Shown: positions 37,392 to 46,369, counted from the first letter of the stretch. The stretch is 64,000 nucleotides of DNA from Winogradskyella wichelsiae (GCF_013403925.1 NZ_JABFDJ010000005.1:248001-312000); one strand, 5' to 3'. Numbers and translations: made by a program. The notes: a model not told the origin generated them from the sequence alone.

Positions 37392-37534
37392 TGTATCGTT
37401 CTATTTAAACAACACTTAAACAGAGATAGTGATATCGCCCAAATAGTATTGTTATTCAATTTTGTAACAAACAATAATCTTGCCTATAACAATTTACTGC
37501 TAAGTTGTCAGATCTTTTCAAATATAGACATAAA

Positions 37535-37562
37535 AAAACTGCTTTCAAATGAAAGCAGTTTT
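37535..37562 (-). terminator. terminator after DUF4295 gene
   Basis: Arms AAAACTGCTTTC (37535-37546) and GAAAGCAGTTTT (37551-37562), loop AAAT; on the minus strand followed by a T-run. It ends the ribosomal-protein operon 24 bases after the DUF4295 stop. Confidence 0.9.
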
Positions 37563-37585
37563 ATAAATCTATATGTAAATAAAGA

Positions 37586-37738
37586 TTATTTTTTATTTAA
37601 AAAGTCATTGACAAATTCTGGTGCCATTACTGATTCTACAAACATGTAAGCTCCAGTTTTTGGTGATTTTACCATTTTTATCGCTTTTGTCAAACGCTTT
37701 GATCCTGTCTGTAAAGATGCTACTGATTTCTTTGCCAT
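37586..37738 (-). CDS. DUF4295 small protein
   Basis: 50 residues, MAKKSVASLQTGSKRLTKAI then KMVKSPKTGAYMFVESVM and a C-terminal NDFLNKK. Basic, soluble. Short genes of this family sit after rpmG in many Bacteroidota, and a ribosome-associated role is suspected from that context. It starts 6 bases after the rpmG stop. Fits the DUF4295 length and sequence pattern. Confidence 0.88.
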   Translation of the reverse strand: MAKKSVASLQTGSKRLTKAIKMVKSPKTGAYMFVESVMAPEFVNDFLNKK

Positions 37739-37744
37739 GGTTTC

Positions 37745-37927
37745 TTATTTTATCTCTTTATGAACTGTCATACGCTTAAGGATAGGATTAAATTTCTTAA
37801 TCTCCATACGATCTGGCGTATTCTTCTTATTTTTTGTTGTAATGTATCTTGATGTTCCTGGTTGACCAGAAGTCTTGTGCTCTGTGCACTCTAAGATCAC
37901 TTGTATTCTATTTCCTCTTTTTGCCAT
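37745..37927 (-). CDS. rpmG: 50S ribosomal protein L33
   Basis: 60 residues. [20 protein letters not shown], then [20 protein letters not shown] and [17 protein letters not shown], the standard L33 sequence. The zinc-ribbon cysteine pairs of C+ L33 are absent apart from one cysteine, so this is the C- (zinc-free) form. Second gene of the rpmB-rpmG-DUF4295 operon. Confidence 0.97.
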   Translation of the reverse strand: MAKRGNRIQVILECTEHKTSGQPGTSRYITTKNKKNTPDRMEIKKFNPILKRMTVHKEIK

Positions 37928-37957
37928 TGTAAATCGACTTAAGCGTAAAAAACGCTA

Positions 37958-38194
37958 TTATTTATAAAATCCTTTTGCTCTAGCTTCTTTCAACATTGCT
38001 TCGATACCAATTTTATTGATAGTCTTTAATGCTGACGTAGAAACTTTTAATGTTACCCACTTATCTTCTTCAGGAATATAAAAACGTTTCTTTATCAAGT
38101 TTGCATCAAACTTGCGTTTAGTTTTATTCATTGCGTGAGAAACATTGTTTCCAACCATCGCTTTCTTCCCAGTAAGTTCACAAACTCTTGACAT
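37958..38194 (-). CDS. rpmB: 50S ribosomal protein L28
   Basis: 78 residues. MSRVCELTGKKAMVGNNVSH, NKTKRKFDANLIKKRFYIPE and a C-terminal LKTINKIGIEAMLKEARAKG match bacterial L28. First gene of the small ribosomal operon; 30 bases before rpmG. Confidence 0.97.
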   Translation of the reverse strand: MSRVCELTGKKAMVGNNVSHAMNKTKRKFDANLIKKRFYIPEEDKWVTLKVSTSALKTINKIGIEAMLKEARAKGFYK

Positions 38195-38307
38195 TGTATT
38201 CTTTCTTTAGGTGTATTATTATTATGTTTATTTAAATATTCGCTATTGGATATTTTAAACAAGGGTGCAAATTTAATAAAACTTTACATTTCAGCAAATT
38301 TAAATTG

Positions 38308-39552
38308 CTACTTTTTCAAAATTTCTTTTTGAAGCATGCTAAAAGCCTTGTTTGTAGCCCTTCCAATCACGTTTTCACGATGCTTTCCAAAGTTAAAAAC
38401 TTCTGATATTACGGTGTTTTTTGTTGCAATAGCAATACAAACGGTTCCAACTTCGACATCAGAGTCGCCTTTTGATGGTCCTGCATTACCTGTTGTACTA
38501 ATTGCAAAATCACTATTAAATAAAGCTCTTACGCTTGTAGCCATAGCTTCCGCTACTTCTCTGCTCACTACAGAATGTTCATCTATAATAGTTTTTGAAA
38601 TCCCTAAAATCTTAATTTTAGACTCCGTTGCATAAGGCACAACTCCTCCTTTAAAAAAAGCTGATGAACCTGCATTTGCTGTAAAAGATTGACTTACAAA
38701 TCCTCCAGTACAACTTTCTGCCACAGCTAAGGTCTTACCCATTTCGGTCAATTGCCGACCAATTACAGCTTCAATCGATTGATCTTCTTCATAACCTACA
38801 AAAATATCATCTATCTGAGGTAATAACAAATTGACTTGTTTTTGAATTTCATCTTCTACCACAATTTTGTTATTTCCCTTTGCGGACAAGCGCAAGCGCA
38901 CACGACCTAAACTTGGCAAATAAGCTAATTTTATAAATTTTGGCAGACTGTCTTCCCAAACTCCAATACGCTCTGCTAATGCACTCTCACCTAGACCATA
39001 GGTTAGTATGGTTTTATGCATAATATAAGGAAACTTAAATTTAGCACTTAGTTCAGGAATGACTTGCTCAGTAATTAAAGCTTTCATCTCAAAAGGAACA
39101 CCTGGCAGTGACACAAACACTTTACCGTTTTTTTCAATCCACATTCCTGGTGCAGTTCCATTATGATTCATCAATACCTTAGACTTAGAAGGCACGAGTG
39201 CTTGCTGCTTATTAACCGTTAATAATGGTGATTTATGTTTTGAAAAAATCTGTTCCACATTCTCTAAAACAGCTTTATCTTCAACTAAAACATCATCAAA
39301 ATACTCACAAATAGTATGTTTCGTAATATCGTCTTTAGTTGGACCTAGTCCTCCAGTAACAATAATAATATCCGCATTTTCTTCTGCTTCCTTTAAAGCT
39401 TTAAGAATATGAGACTTATCATCTTGAACGGATGTAATCTGATAAATTGAAACTCCTATTTTATTGAATTCTTTTCCTAAAAATGCTGAATTTGTATCAA
39501 CAATTTGTCCAATTAGAATTTCATCTCCAATTGTAATTATTTCTGCTTGCAT
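38308..39552 (-). CDS. cinA: CinA-family protein (competence/damage-inducible; NMN amidohydrolase domain)
   Basis: 414 residues. The N-terminal molybdopterin-binding-like (MoCF) domain starts MQAEIITIGDEILIGQIVDT and contains VTGGLGPTKDD. The C-terminal domain has LAVAESCTGGFVSQSFTANA and STTGNAGPSKGD, the PncC-type nicotinamide-nucleotide amidase. The family recycles NMN or oxidised ADP-ribose. It ends the FAH-Hpt-cinA run; the start is 3 bases after the Hpt stop. Confidence 0.95.
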   Translation of the reverse strand: MQAEIITIGDEILIGQIVDTNSAFLGKEFNKIGVSIYQITSVQDDKSHILKALKEAEENADIIIVTGGLGPTKDDITKHTICEYFDDVLVEDKAVLENVEQIFSKHKSPLLTVNKQQALVPSKSKVLMNHNGTAPGMWIEKNGKVFVSLPGVPFEMKALITEQVIPELSAKFKFPYIMHKTILTYGLGESALAERIGVWEDSLPKFIKLAYLPSLGRVRLRLSAKGNNKIVVEDEIQKQVNLLLPQIDDIFVGYEEDQSIEAVIGRQLTEMGKTLAVAESCTGGFVSQSFTANAGSSAFFKGGVVPYATESKIKILGISKTIIDEHSVVSREVAEAMATSVRALFNSDFAISTTGNAGPSKGDSDVEVGTVCIAIATKNTVISEVFNFGKHRENVIGRATNKAFSMLQKEILKK

Positions 39553-39555
39553 TAA

Positions 39556-39897
39556 TTATAGTCCGAAATCGGCTTTAATTTCATTAGTTGCATTCTCTAC
39601 GGCTGTAAGTACAGTTTGAAGTTGTATCGTTACATCTTTATCGTTTTGTTCAAACTTTCCCCAATCTTGTACTTCGATTAGCGTATCTAAAACACCGAGC
39701 TCAAACATATCTATTGTAGGCTTCATTTTATGAGCTGCTTGATAGACATCTTTAAAATCTCTACCAGGAACACCTACTTTTAATCGTTCTGCATCTTCTG
39801 GTACTTCCTCTATAAACGCTGCTGCGATTGCTGAAACAAAATCTTCATCACCATCGGCCAATTCGCGTACACGATCTAATTTATAATGTTTTGACAT
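39556..39897 (-). CDS. stand-alone histidine phosphotransfer (Hpt) domain protein
   Basis: 113 residues, all helical. The phospho-acceptor histidine is H56 in VYQAAHKMKPTIDMF. Hpt proteins relay phosphate between the receiver domain of a hybrid kinase and a response regulator. No kinase or regulator is in the same operon, but a hybrid kinase ending in a receiver domain is encoded 1.8 kb away (41663-43891). It abuts the FAH gene directly (stop at 39898) and precedes cinA by 3 bases. Confidence 0.85.
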   Translation of the reverse strand: MSKHYKLDRVRELADGDEDFVSAIAAAFIEEVPEDAERLKVGVPGRDFKDVYQAAHKMKPTIDMFELGVLDTLIEVQDWGKFEQNDKDVTIQLQTVLTAVENATNEIKADFGL

Positions 39898-40509
39898 TTA
39901 TTTAATTTTTATTGAAAACATTTCCTCGTCTTCAAGATATCCTTTTAGTTGATCTTCTGCAAAAACTTTTGCAACACCAGCTGGTGTGCCCGTAAATATA
40001 ACATCCCCAATTTTTAAAGTGAAATATTTTGACACATATTCGATGATTTCATCAATTTTCCACAACATAAGTTCTGTATTCCCCTGTTGTACAACTGTTT
40101 CATTTTTCTTTAAGCTAAAATTAATTTTATCTATATTTTGAAACTTCGTTTTTGGTAACCATTTACCAATAACAGCAGCACCATCAAAGGCTTTAGCCTT
40201 TTCCCATGGTAAACCTTTTTCTTTTAATTGCGATTGAAGATCTCGCGCCGTAAAATCTATTCCAAGCCCAATGTCGTCATAATATTTATGTGCAAATTTT
40301 TTATCAATATGCTTCCCTACTTTATTGATTTTTACCAGAACCTCAACTTCATGATGCACTTCATCAGAAAAATCTGGTATAAAAAAAGGTTGCTTCTTTA
40401 ATAAAATCGCTGTATCTGGTTTTAAAAAAATAACAGGATCTGTTGGTTTTTCGTTTTCTAGTTCCTTGATGTGGTCTGTGTAGTTACGACCTATACAAAT
40501 TAGTTTCAT
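39898..40509 (-). CDS. fumarylacetoacetate hydrolase (FAH) family protein
   Basis: 203 residues. MKLICIGRNYTDHIKELENE, then VIFLKPDTAIL, the metal-binding VHHEVEVLVKI (glutamate pair in HEVE), GIDFTARDLQSQLKEKGLPW, and IFTGTPAGVAKV match FAHD1-like acylpyruvases/oxaloacetate decarboxylases. Mg2+-dependent. The exact substrate is not fixed by sequence. First of the three-gene FAH-Hpt-cinA run. Confidence 0.9.
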   Translation of the reverse strand: MKLICIGRNYTDHIKELENEKPTDPVIFLKPDTAILLKKQPFFIPDFSDEVHHEVEVLVKINKVGKHIDKKFAHKYYDDIGLGIDFTARDLQSQLKEKGLPWEKAKAFDGAAVIGKWLPKTKFQNIDKINFSLKKNETVVQQGNTELMLWKIDEIIEYVSKYFTLKIGDVIFTGTPAGVAKVFAEDQLKGYLEDEEMFSIKIK

Positions 40510-40516
40510 ATTTCTC

Positions 40517-40592
40517 TCATTCCTGCAACAGCAGTGACCTTATTAATTTGACATTTATTTTATATCGTAAATTTCTTCATTCGCAGAAATGA
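40517..40592. repeat. short element with terminal inverted repeats (TCATTcCTGC type)
   Basis: TCATTCCTGC (40517-40526) and GCAGAAATGA (40583-40592) form a 9-of-10 terminal inverted repeat around ~56 AT-rich bases, filling the gap between the exonuclease and FAH genes. It resembles short intergenic repeats with CATTCCTGCG-type ends. Only one copy is in this window. Confidence 0.5.
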
Positions 40593-40595
40593 CAA

Positions 40596-41372
40596 TTAAC
40601 TCAACTTATTATTAAATTGTCTTAATTTAATAGCCGTCAATACCTTTTTAGTGTAAAGTGGAAAATCGGCATTGAGTAACCAGCCAAAATAACCAGGCTC
40701 TTTATCTAAAACATCTAAGACACGTTTTCCTTTATGTTTCCCAAAAGAGAAGCATTCCTCGCCTTCTTTATTAAAGATTAAAAATCCTGCAAAATCCGCA
40801 AATTTCTTACGAGAACTAAACTCTGCTAAAAATTTAGTGTCATTCTCTAAATCTTCGTAACGATCTAATTGCGCTTTTAAGACTTCGTAAGTTGCTTTTG
40901 TATCTGCCTCTGCACTATGTGCATCTTCTAAGCTTTTATTGCAATAAAATTTATACGCTGCTACTAATGTACGTTGTTCCATTTTATGAAATATGGTTTG
41001 CACATCTACCGACTGCGTATTTTTCATATCAAAATCTACGTCTGCTCTTAACATTTCTTCCGCTAGTAATGGAATATCGAAGCGGTTAGAATTAAAACCT
41101 CCTAAATCCGAATCTTTAATCATATTATAGATTTCTTTAGATAACTCTTTAAAGGTTGGCTTGCCCACAACATCTGCATCAGAAATACCATGAATTTCCG
41201 TAACCTCAGCAGGAATTGGCATTTCTGGATTTACCACCCAAGTTTTAGCTTCTTCCTTGCCATCTGGATAAACTTTAAGGATTGAAATTTCGACAATTCT
41301 GTCTTTTGAAATGTTAATACCTGTGGTTTCTAAATCGAAAAAACAGATTGCTTTTGATAGATTGAGTTGCAT
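40596..41372 (-). CDS. 3'-5' exonuclease (DEDDh) with DUF3820/ExoX-like C-terminal module
   Basis: 258 residues. DnaQ-like exonuclease: ICFFDLETTGINISKDRIVE (10-29), ISDADVVGKPTF, GGFNSNRFDIPLLAEE and the catalytic His/Asp in EDAHSAEADTKAT. The C-terminal ~60 residues (ECFSFGKHKGKRVLDVL ... GWLLNADFPLYTKKVLTAIK) resemble the free-standing DUF3820 protein at 2790-3017. Likely acts in DNA repair or end trimming. A -7 box TATCTTTG (minus, 41390-41397) lies 17 bases upstream. Confidence 0.92.
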   Translation of the reverse strand: MQLNLSKAICFFDLETTGINISKDRIVEISILKVYPDGKEEAKTWVVNPEMPIPAEVTEIHGISDADVVGKPTFKELSKEIYNMIKDSDLGGFNSNRFDIPLLAEEMLRADVDFDMKNTQSVDVQTIFHKMEQRTLVAAYKFYCNKSLEDAHSAEADTKATYEVLKAQLDRYEDLENDTKFLAEFSSRKKFADFAGFLIFNKEGEECFSFGKHKGKRVLDVLDKEPGYFGWLLNADFPLYTKKVLTAIKLRQFNNKLS

Positions 41373-41537
41373 TTGCTATTTAATTTACGCAAAGATAATT
41401 AGATTCTTTGAAAAAGACTTCGTCGGTTTTAAAAACCTCATTAAATCACAATGTGCTGTACTCTTTTCTAAATTCTAAAAACCTTTAAATTTCTCGTATC
41501 AATAATTTCGATACTAAAATCATTAAAAAGTTTTATT

Positions 41538-41618
41538 ATGAAGAAAATCAAGCTTATAAAAACAAAAGAAGCAGTATTTATACAAAAAGGAAAGATTAAT
41601 CTCTATTTATTACTATAA
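41538..41618 (+). CDS. possible 26-residue small ORF upstream of the hybrid kinase
   Basis: ATG to TAA: MKKIKLIKTKEAVFIQKGKI then NLYLLL; strongly basic with a hydrophobic end. It lies 44 bases before the kinase start on the same strand, and TAATTTCG (one mismatch to the -7 consensus) is ~30 bases upstream. Could be a leader peptide or chance; no family recognised. Confidence 0.2.
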   Translation: MKKIKLIKTKEAVFIQKGKINLYLLL

Positions 41619-41662
41619 TATTTAGTATTTTGACCGATATTTTGACAATTCACCGATATCGC

Positions 41663-43891
41663 ATGAGATTATTTTTTATTTATTTTATCTTGATTTTCCT
41701 TAATGCAATTCATCTCTCCGCCCAAGACAGAACAACTCATTTACATAAAACAGGAGGCTCTTCTACTTCATATATTAAAGCTTATATTGACTCGGTAACC
41801 GAATCAATGATTACTGATTACTACAAAGAAGATTACAGCACGGTTATATTAAAGGCTAATGAAATTTTAAAACCAGCAAAGAATAATAATTTTCCTAATG
41901 AGGTTTTTGAGATTAATAGTTACCTCGCCAATTCTTATCATTATCTAAATGATTCAGTAAAATCCTTTGAATATGCAAGAGAAAATATAAAATTAGCAGA
42001 GAAACTAAGAACTCCTAAATCTATCATAGGTGCTCAGATAGACTTAGGAAATATCTATTTTGCCTTTAAAGCATATGATAAAGCTTTCAATGCTTTTAAC
42101 AAAGCTATTCCATTAGCTGAACAACAAGATAATAAACGCACGCTTTTTATACTTAACTATAATATCGCTGAAACCATCTTAATTCAATTAAAGGATCATA
42201 AAAGAGCAAAACCTTATATAGAAGCTGCAGAAAAAAATATTCCGAAAAGTTTTAAAATAGGATTTGCAGGACTAAATCTATTTAAAGCGAATTATGCTTT
42301 TATGGATAAAGATTACAACCTTGCCTTAAAATTATACATAGAAACTATTGATTTAGCTAAGGAAACAAATTTTAATGAAACTCTAAAAAGTGCCTACGAA
42401 GGCTACATAAAGTGTTTAGTTAAAAAAGGAGATTATAAAAAAGCCTATGAAATTTGCAAAATAACAGATAGCATATCACATACCGAACAACAAAAAGACA
42501 TAGAAAAATCGGCTAAAACATTAACCGCAAACCTAAATAACGCTAAACTAAAAGAGGTTTTAAAAAATAAAATTTTAACTGATGAGTTAATTGTTGAAAA
42601 AGCTAAATATCAACAGAAGTTTCTGGTAATTAGTATTGTTATCTCAACATTACTTTTATTCTTTATTATAAACCTTTTAAGAGTCGCCAAAAATAGACGT
42701 AAACTAAACACTCAATTAGAAGTAAAGAACCTAGAGTATCTAGAAGCAAAGCTAGAGTCTGAAAGATTAGCGAAATCCAAATCTCGTTTTCTTTCAACTA
42801 TGAGTCACGAGTTACGCACACCGCTTTATGGTATTATTGGTCTTAGCACTATACTTAACAACGATAAATCTTTAGAGTCTCATAAAACAGAATTACAATC
42901 CTTAAAATTTTCTGCAGATTACTTATTAAATCTCGTTAATGATGTACTGACCTTAAACAAAATGGATTCTCATGAAAAAAAACAAATTGAATTTAAGTCC
43001 TTTCATCTTAAAGATTTTTTAAATAACATAAAAGAATCTTTAGAATATATTACAGGGCAAACCAACAATAATTTAATAATTACTTTAGACCCTAAGGTTC
43101 CAATTTGGATTAAAGGAGATCAAACTAAGCTGTCTCAAGTTCTTATTAATCTATTAGGAAATGCCTTAAAATTCACCGATCACGGAGAGGTTCAATTAAT
43201 AGTAAGTTTTATTGAAATTAAGGACAACCGTTTAAAACTAAAATTTGAAGTTAAGGATAACGGACAGGGAATTTCTAAAGATAATCAGAAAAAAATCTTT
43301 GAAGAATTCGGACAACTTGAACATCAAAGTCATTTTCAAGGCTCTGGATTAGGACTTACTATCGTTCAAAAATTGCTTATTGACATGAACTCTGACATAC
43401 AATTAGTGAGTATTCTTGGCCAAGGTTCTAATTTCTTTTTTGAAATAACCTTAGGTACTGCAACTGAAGCGCATATTAACGATGATGCACAAGACACAAC
43501 TACTAAAGATATACTCCGTGGTAAAAAAGTCCTCGTTGTAGATGACAATACTATTAACCTATTAGTGACTAAAAAGACATTAGAGAGTCACGACATTATA
43601 GTTGAAGTTGCTACTAATGGGCAAGAAGGTCTTGATAACTCTATAGCATCTGACTATGATTTAATTTTAATGGATGTAAATATGCCCGTTATGGATGGTA
43701 TTGAGGCTACAAAACGCATCCGTGAGCTTAAAAAAAACATAATTATTATTGCTCTAACTGCAGTAACACAAAATGAACAAGATGATCGCTTTAAAGCTGC
43801 ACAGTTTAATGATTCTATTGTAAAGCCTTATAAGATTAACGAATTTCTAAAGACACTCGCTACTAACCTCATGAAAGCTAATAAGGCTTAA
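41663..43891 (+). CDS. TPR-containing hybrid sensor histidine kinase
   Basis: 742 residues from the ATG at 41663, which puts the signal-like MRLFFIYFILIFLNAIHLSA first; an upstream TTG in frame is rejected. Periplasmic TPR array about residues 60-290, membrane helix about 320-345 (FLVISIVISTLLLFFIINLL), coiled coil, HisKA with H-box MSHELRTPLYGI, HATPase (LLGNALKFTDHG, DNGQGISKD, GSGLGLTIV), and a C-terminal receiver (VLVVDDNTINLL, phospho-Asp in LILMDVNMPVMDG, IVKPYK). The TPR part probably senses a periplasmic signal. No Hpt domain of its own. Confidence 0.94.
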   Translation: MRLFFIYFILIFLNAIHLSAQDRTTHLHKTGGSSTSYIKAYIDSVTESMITDYYKEDYSTVILKANEILKPAKNNNFPNEVFEINSYLANSYHYLNDSVKSFEYARENIKLAEKLRTPKSIIGAQIDLGNIYFAFKAYDKAFNAFNKAIPLAEQQDNKRTLFILNYNIAETILIQLKDHKRAKPYIEAAEKNIPKSFKIGFAGLNLFKANYAFMDKDYNLALKLYIETIDLAKETNFNETLKSAYEGYIKCLVKKGDYKKAYEICKITDSISHTEQQKDIEKSAKTLTANLNNAKLKEVLKNKILTDELIVEKAKYQQKFLVISIVISTLLLFFIINLLRVAKNRRKLNTQLEVKNLEYLEAKLESERLAKSKSRFLSTMSHELRTPLYGIIGLSTILNNDKSLESHKTELQSLKFSADYLLNLVNDVLTLNKMDSHEKKQIEFKSFHLKDFLNNIKESLEYITGQTNNNLIITLDPKVPIWIKGDQTKLSQVLINLLGNALKFTDHGEVQLIVSFIEIKDNRLKLKFEVKDNGQGISKDNQKKIFEEFGQLEHQSHFQGSGLGLTIVQKLLIDMNSDIQLVSILGQGSNFFFEITLGTATEAHINDDAQDTTTKDILRGKKVLVVDDNTINLLVTKKTLESHDIIVEVATNGQEGLDNSIASDYDLILMDVNMPVMDGIEATKRIRELKKNIIIIALTAVTQNEQDDRFKAAQFNDSIVKPYKINEFLKTLATNLMKANKA

Positions 43892-43894
43892 AAC

Positions 43895-43926
43895 AGAAAA
43901 GCACTGTGACGTCACAGTGCTTTTCT
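43895..43926. terminator. 16-bp perfect palindromic terminator between convergent genes
   Basis: Arms AGAAAAGCACTGTGAC (43895-43910) and GTCACAGTGCTTTTCT (43911-43926), T-rich on both strands. It sits 4 bases after the kinase stop and serves the convergent PLP-enzyme gene as well. Confidence 0.9.
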
Positions 43927-43980
43927 TATTATTTAAATACTTTCTCTAGGTGTTTAAAATCACTCTTGAGGAATTTAAGA

Positions 43981-46050
43981 TTATTTCAGTAATTCAGGAT
44001 TGCTTAGAATTAATTCTATTTTTCTAATAATTACGGTAATTTGATTCATTTGACCTTCAATATTTCTAAAAAACAAGCTAATATCTCTATTTACCCAGCT
44101 TTCTGAAATAACTCTAGCGCCCAAACTAATTCTTAGAACAGCGCTTTGTAAATCATTGCCATACTTTACATTTACCGCTTGACCTATATGACACTTTTGC
44201 GCAGCAAGTCTATTGATCTCTAAAGGTGAACCTTCAAATTTATCTGATATATCTGAATTTAATAAAGCATAGAGTTTTTTTACCTCATCTACCGGTAAAG
44301 CTTTATTATTTTGAAGAATAAAAAACGGAAAGATGGTACGAATATTTCTTATTCCAAATTCTTTACTATCGTAGTTTGTTTTTACTTCATCACCATACAG
44401 TGGCTCTAAAAATGTGGCGTCGTTTATTGAATCTTCTATAAAATCACAAAACATTTCAATCCCCATATTTCTATAAAGAATTGGTGTTTTATAATATCTA
44501 TCCATTTCAACAATGGCAGCATTCCAACGCATGTATGATCCATAATTAAATCCTTCAGATAATTCCTTAGAACAAAACCACGTTATTGGCCAATCGGAAT
44601 GATTATAATATTGCGTTAATCCTATTGGTAATTTATTTTTTGACGACTGAATTAAATTACTCATACTTTCAGGTAGAATTAAAGCACCTGCATACGGAGG
44701 TCCCGTAAAGTACTTACTGCCTGTTGTAGAAACAATATATCCTTTTTCTAAATAAGCGTGTATATCTGAAGGATCTAATCTCAGCTGTGCCGCATCTACA
44801 ATTATTTGCATGGAAATATCCTCTAAAGCATCTAATTTTTTCATCATTTCCTCACTAGGTGATTGATAACCTAATTTAGAATGATCCATAACATGCAATA
44901 CAATATGTCTTCCTAACTTATTTGTCTCTGAAATCGCAGTAAAAACCTCAGTATCTAATTCTTTTTCAGATTTTAACTTCCCTTTTTCATCTCTAAAAGG
45001 AATTTTAATTAATTCAACGTCTCTAAACCCTTCTATTTTATCCCCTTTTTTAATTGGATAATTAAGTGCCGTTGTATTTTCGAAATGACAACCTTTTAAG
45101 GCTGCAGGCACTCCACTACCTGTTTCATCTGACGCGACTAAAACATGAGTAATCTCCTTATCTGTTATAATTTGAGTGATTGCAGCAACTTGCAAAGAGG
45201 CATCTGTACCTGAAGGTGAAAAAATAATCTCACAAGCATCGTTTAACTTAAATAGCGTTTTAAGATTGTTTTTTAATAATTCTGAAAACTCATTCGTGGT
45301 CTTTTTAAAGCCGTTTTTTAAGCTATTCTTAATTAATATACTTCTTACTTTATCTGTTTTATCGAAAGCAAAATTAGAAACACTTGTTGCTGTAGATGAA
45401 GCAAAAGTAAATGCCTCTGGTCTAGGGAAAGGTCTACAACCGTATTTGTTTAACAAGGCAACTTCGTCTATATTTAACCTTAAATCACCACCAGCCATTA
45501 GTAAATATTCTGTTGGTTTAGCTAAATTCGCTACAATGGGTCTCCAAGAATCTTCAAATTCTTTTTCTGAATTATCAATTTCATGAAATGCTTGTAATTC
45601 TTTATGTTTTAATAATGCTTCAGCGGTTAAATCTTCATCTTTTTTAAATAAATTGATTAAAAAATAATCAAGAGGTTCTAATTTTTCTTTATCCTCTTTA
45701 GGCAACAGCTTGTAAAATATTCGAGCTACTTCAAATGCTGCTATATCACACAAAGCAGAATCGTCTTCTTTATTGCTTAGTGCTTTGTACCAAAGTTGCC
45801 ACTCTATTCCATATCTTAAATAAACTAAAGCTAAAACAGGATTTTTTAAATACGTCGCACCAATTATAATAGCTTCATTAGGTAAAATTTTGAATACAAG
45901 CGGCTCTTTTGCAGAGGTAATAATATTTATATTGTTAAGTTTCGGAACTGTGTTAAATCTTTTTAAAACATGAACTAGATAATTCACATTATCTTTTTCA
46001 AACAAACTCGTTCTTTTATATTGATTTTCAATAATAATATTATTTGTCAT
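43981..46050 (-). CDS. large PLP-dependent fold-type I enzyme of unassigned function
   Basis: 689 residues. The fold-type I core is at about 210-620: phosphate-binding SPSGTDASLQ (278-287), ring-nitrogen aspartate in IIVDAAQLRLD (D419), Schiff-base lysine K446 in STTGSKYFTGPPYAGALILP. This resembles class V aminotransferases/Cys-desulfurase-like enzymes. The N-terminal ~200 residues are not a recognised domain and are unusual for this class. Not a decarboxylase of the type at 7511-8881. The upstream gap is 319 bases, with a perfect -7 box ~190 bases before the start. No neighbour suggests the substrate. Confidence 0.82.
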   Translation of the reverse strand: MTNNIIIENQYKRTSLFEKDNVNYLVHVLKRFNTVPKLNNINIITSAKEPLVFKILPNEAIIIGATYLKNPVLALVYLRYGIEWQLWYKALSNKEDDSALCDIAAFEVARIFYKLLPKEDKEKLEPLDYFLINLFKKDEDLTAEALLKHKELQAFHEIDNSEKEFEDSWRPIVANLAKPTEYLLMAGGDLRLNIDEVALLNKYGCRPFPRPEAFTFASSTATSVSNFAFDKTDKVRSILIKNSLKNGFKKTTNEFSELLKNNLKTLFKLNDACEIIFSPSGTDASLQVAAITQIITDKEITHVLVASDETGSGVPAALKGCHFENTTALNYPIKKGDKIEGFRDVELIKIPFRDEKGKLKSEKELDTEVFTAISETNKLGRHIVLHVMDHSKLGYQSPSEEMMKKLDALEDISMQIIVDAAQLRLDPSDIHAYLEKGYIVSTTGSKYFTGPPYAGALILPESMSNLIQSSKNKLPIGLTQYYNHSDWPITWFCSKELSEGFNYGSYMRWNAAIVEMDRYYKTPILYRNMGIEMFCDFIEDSINDATFLEPLYGDEVKTNYDSKEFGIRNIRTIFPFFILQNNKALPVDEVKKLYALLNSDISDKFEGSPLEINRLAAQKCHIGQAVNVKYGNDLQSAVLRISLGARVISESWVNRDISLFFRNIEGQMNQITVIIRKIELILSNPELLK

Positions 46051-46369
46051 ATGTATTTATTTTATAACGTACGCGTAAATGAAACGTTTTAAAGGGCGTC
46101 TTTTAAATATTAATTTCAGTAGGTAAATGCAATGTTTATTTGATGAACGTATTCTAAAATTTTGATAAAAATAGGTTTATTTTAAAAACTTAAAACTAAT
46201 ATTTTTCTTATTTATTAAATTTCTAAAACTGCACAAAAAAGAACAAAAGTAAAAAACTAGATATAATATACTAGATGGATGTTGTTTATATTTTTATTTG
46301 AAAAACTTTTACTCTTTTTATTCTGTTTTAAATTCATAAGCAATTGACAAGAACTTCTTATTTCTTCTT
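46051..46369 (-). promoter_or_regulatory. long upstream region of the PLP enzyme with -7 box
   Basis: 319 bases without a gene. On the minus strand TACTTTTG (46244-46251) matches TAnnTTTG exactly, about 190 bases before the start at 46050, implying a long leader. No clear -33 box and no recognised riboswitch; the rest is AT-rich. Confidence 0.35.

Noticed and set aside
43895-43926. Perfect 16-bp palindrome as a possible regulator site
   Set aside because: Position between convergent stops and T-rich flanks make it a terminator.
45176-45586. 136-codon plus-strand ORF inside the PLP enzyme gene
   Set aside because: Antisense shadow; low-complexity, serine/leucine-rich translation without a start context.
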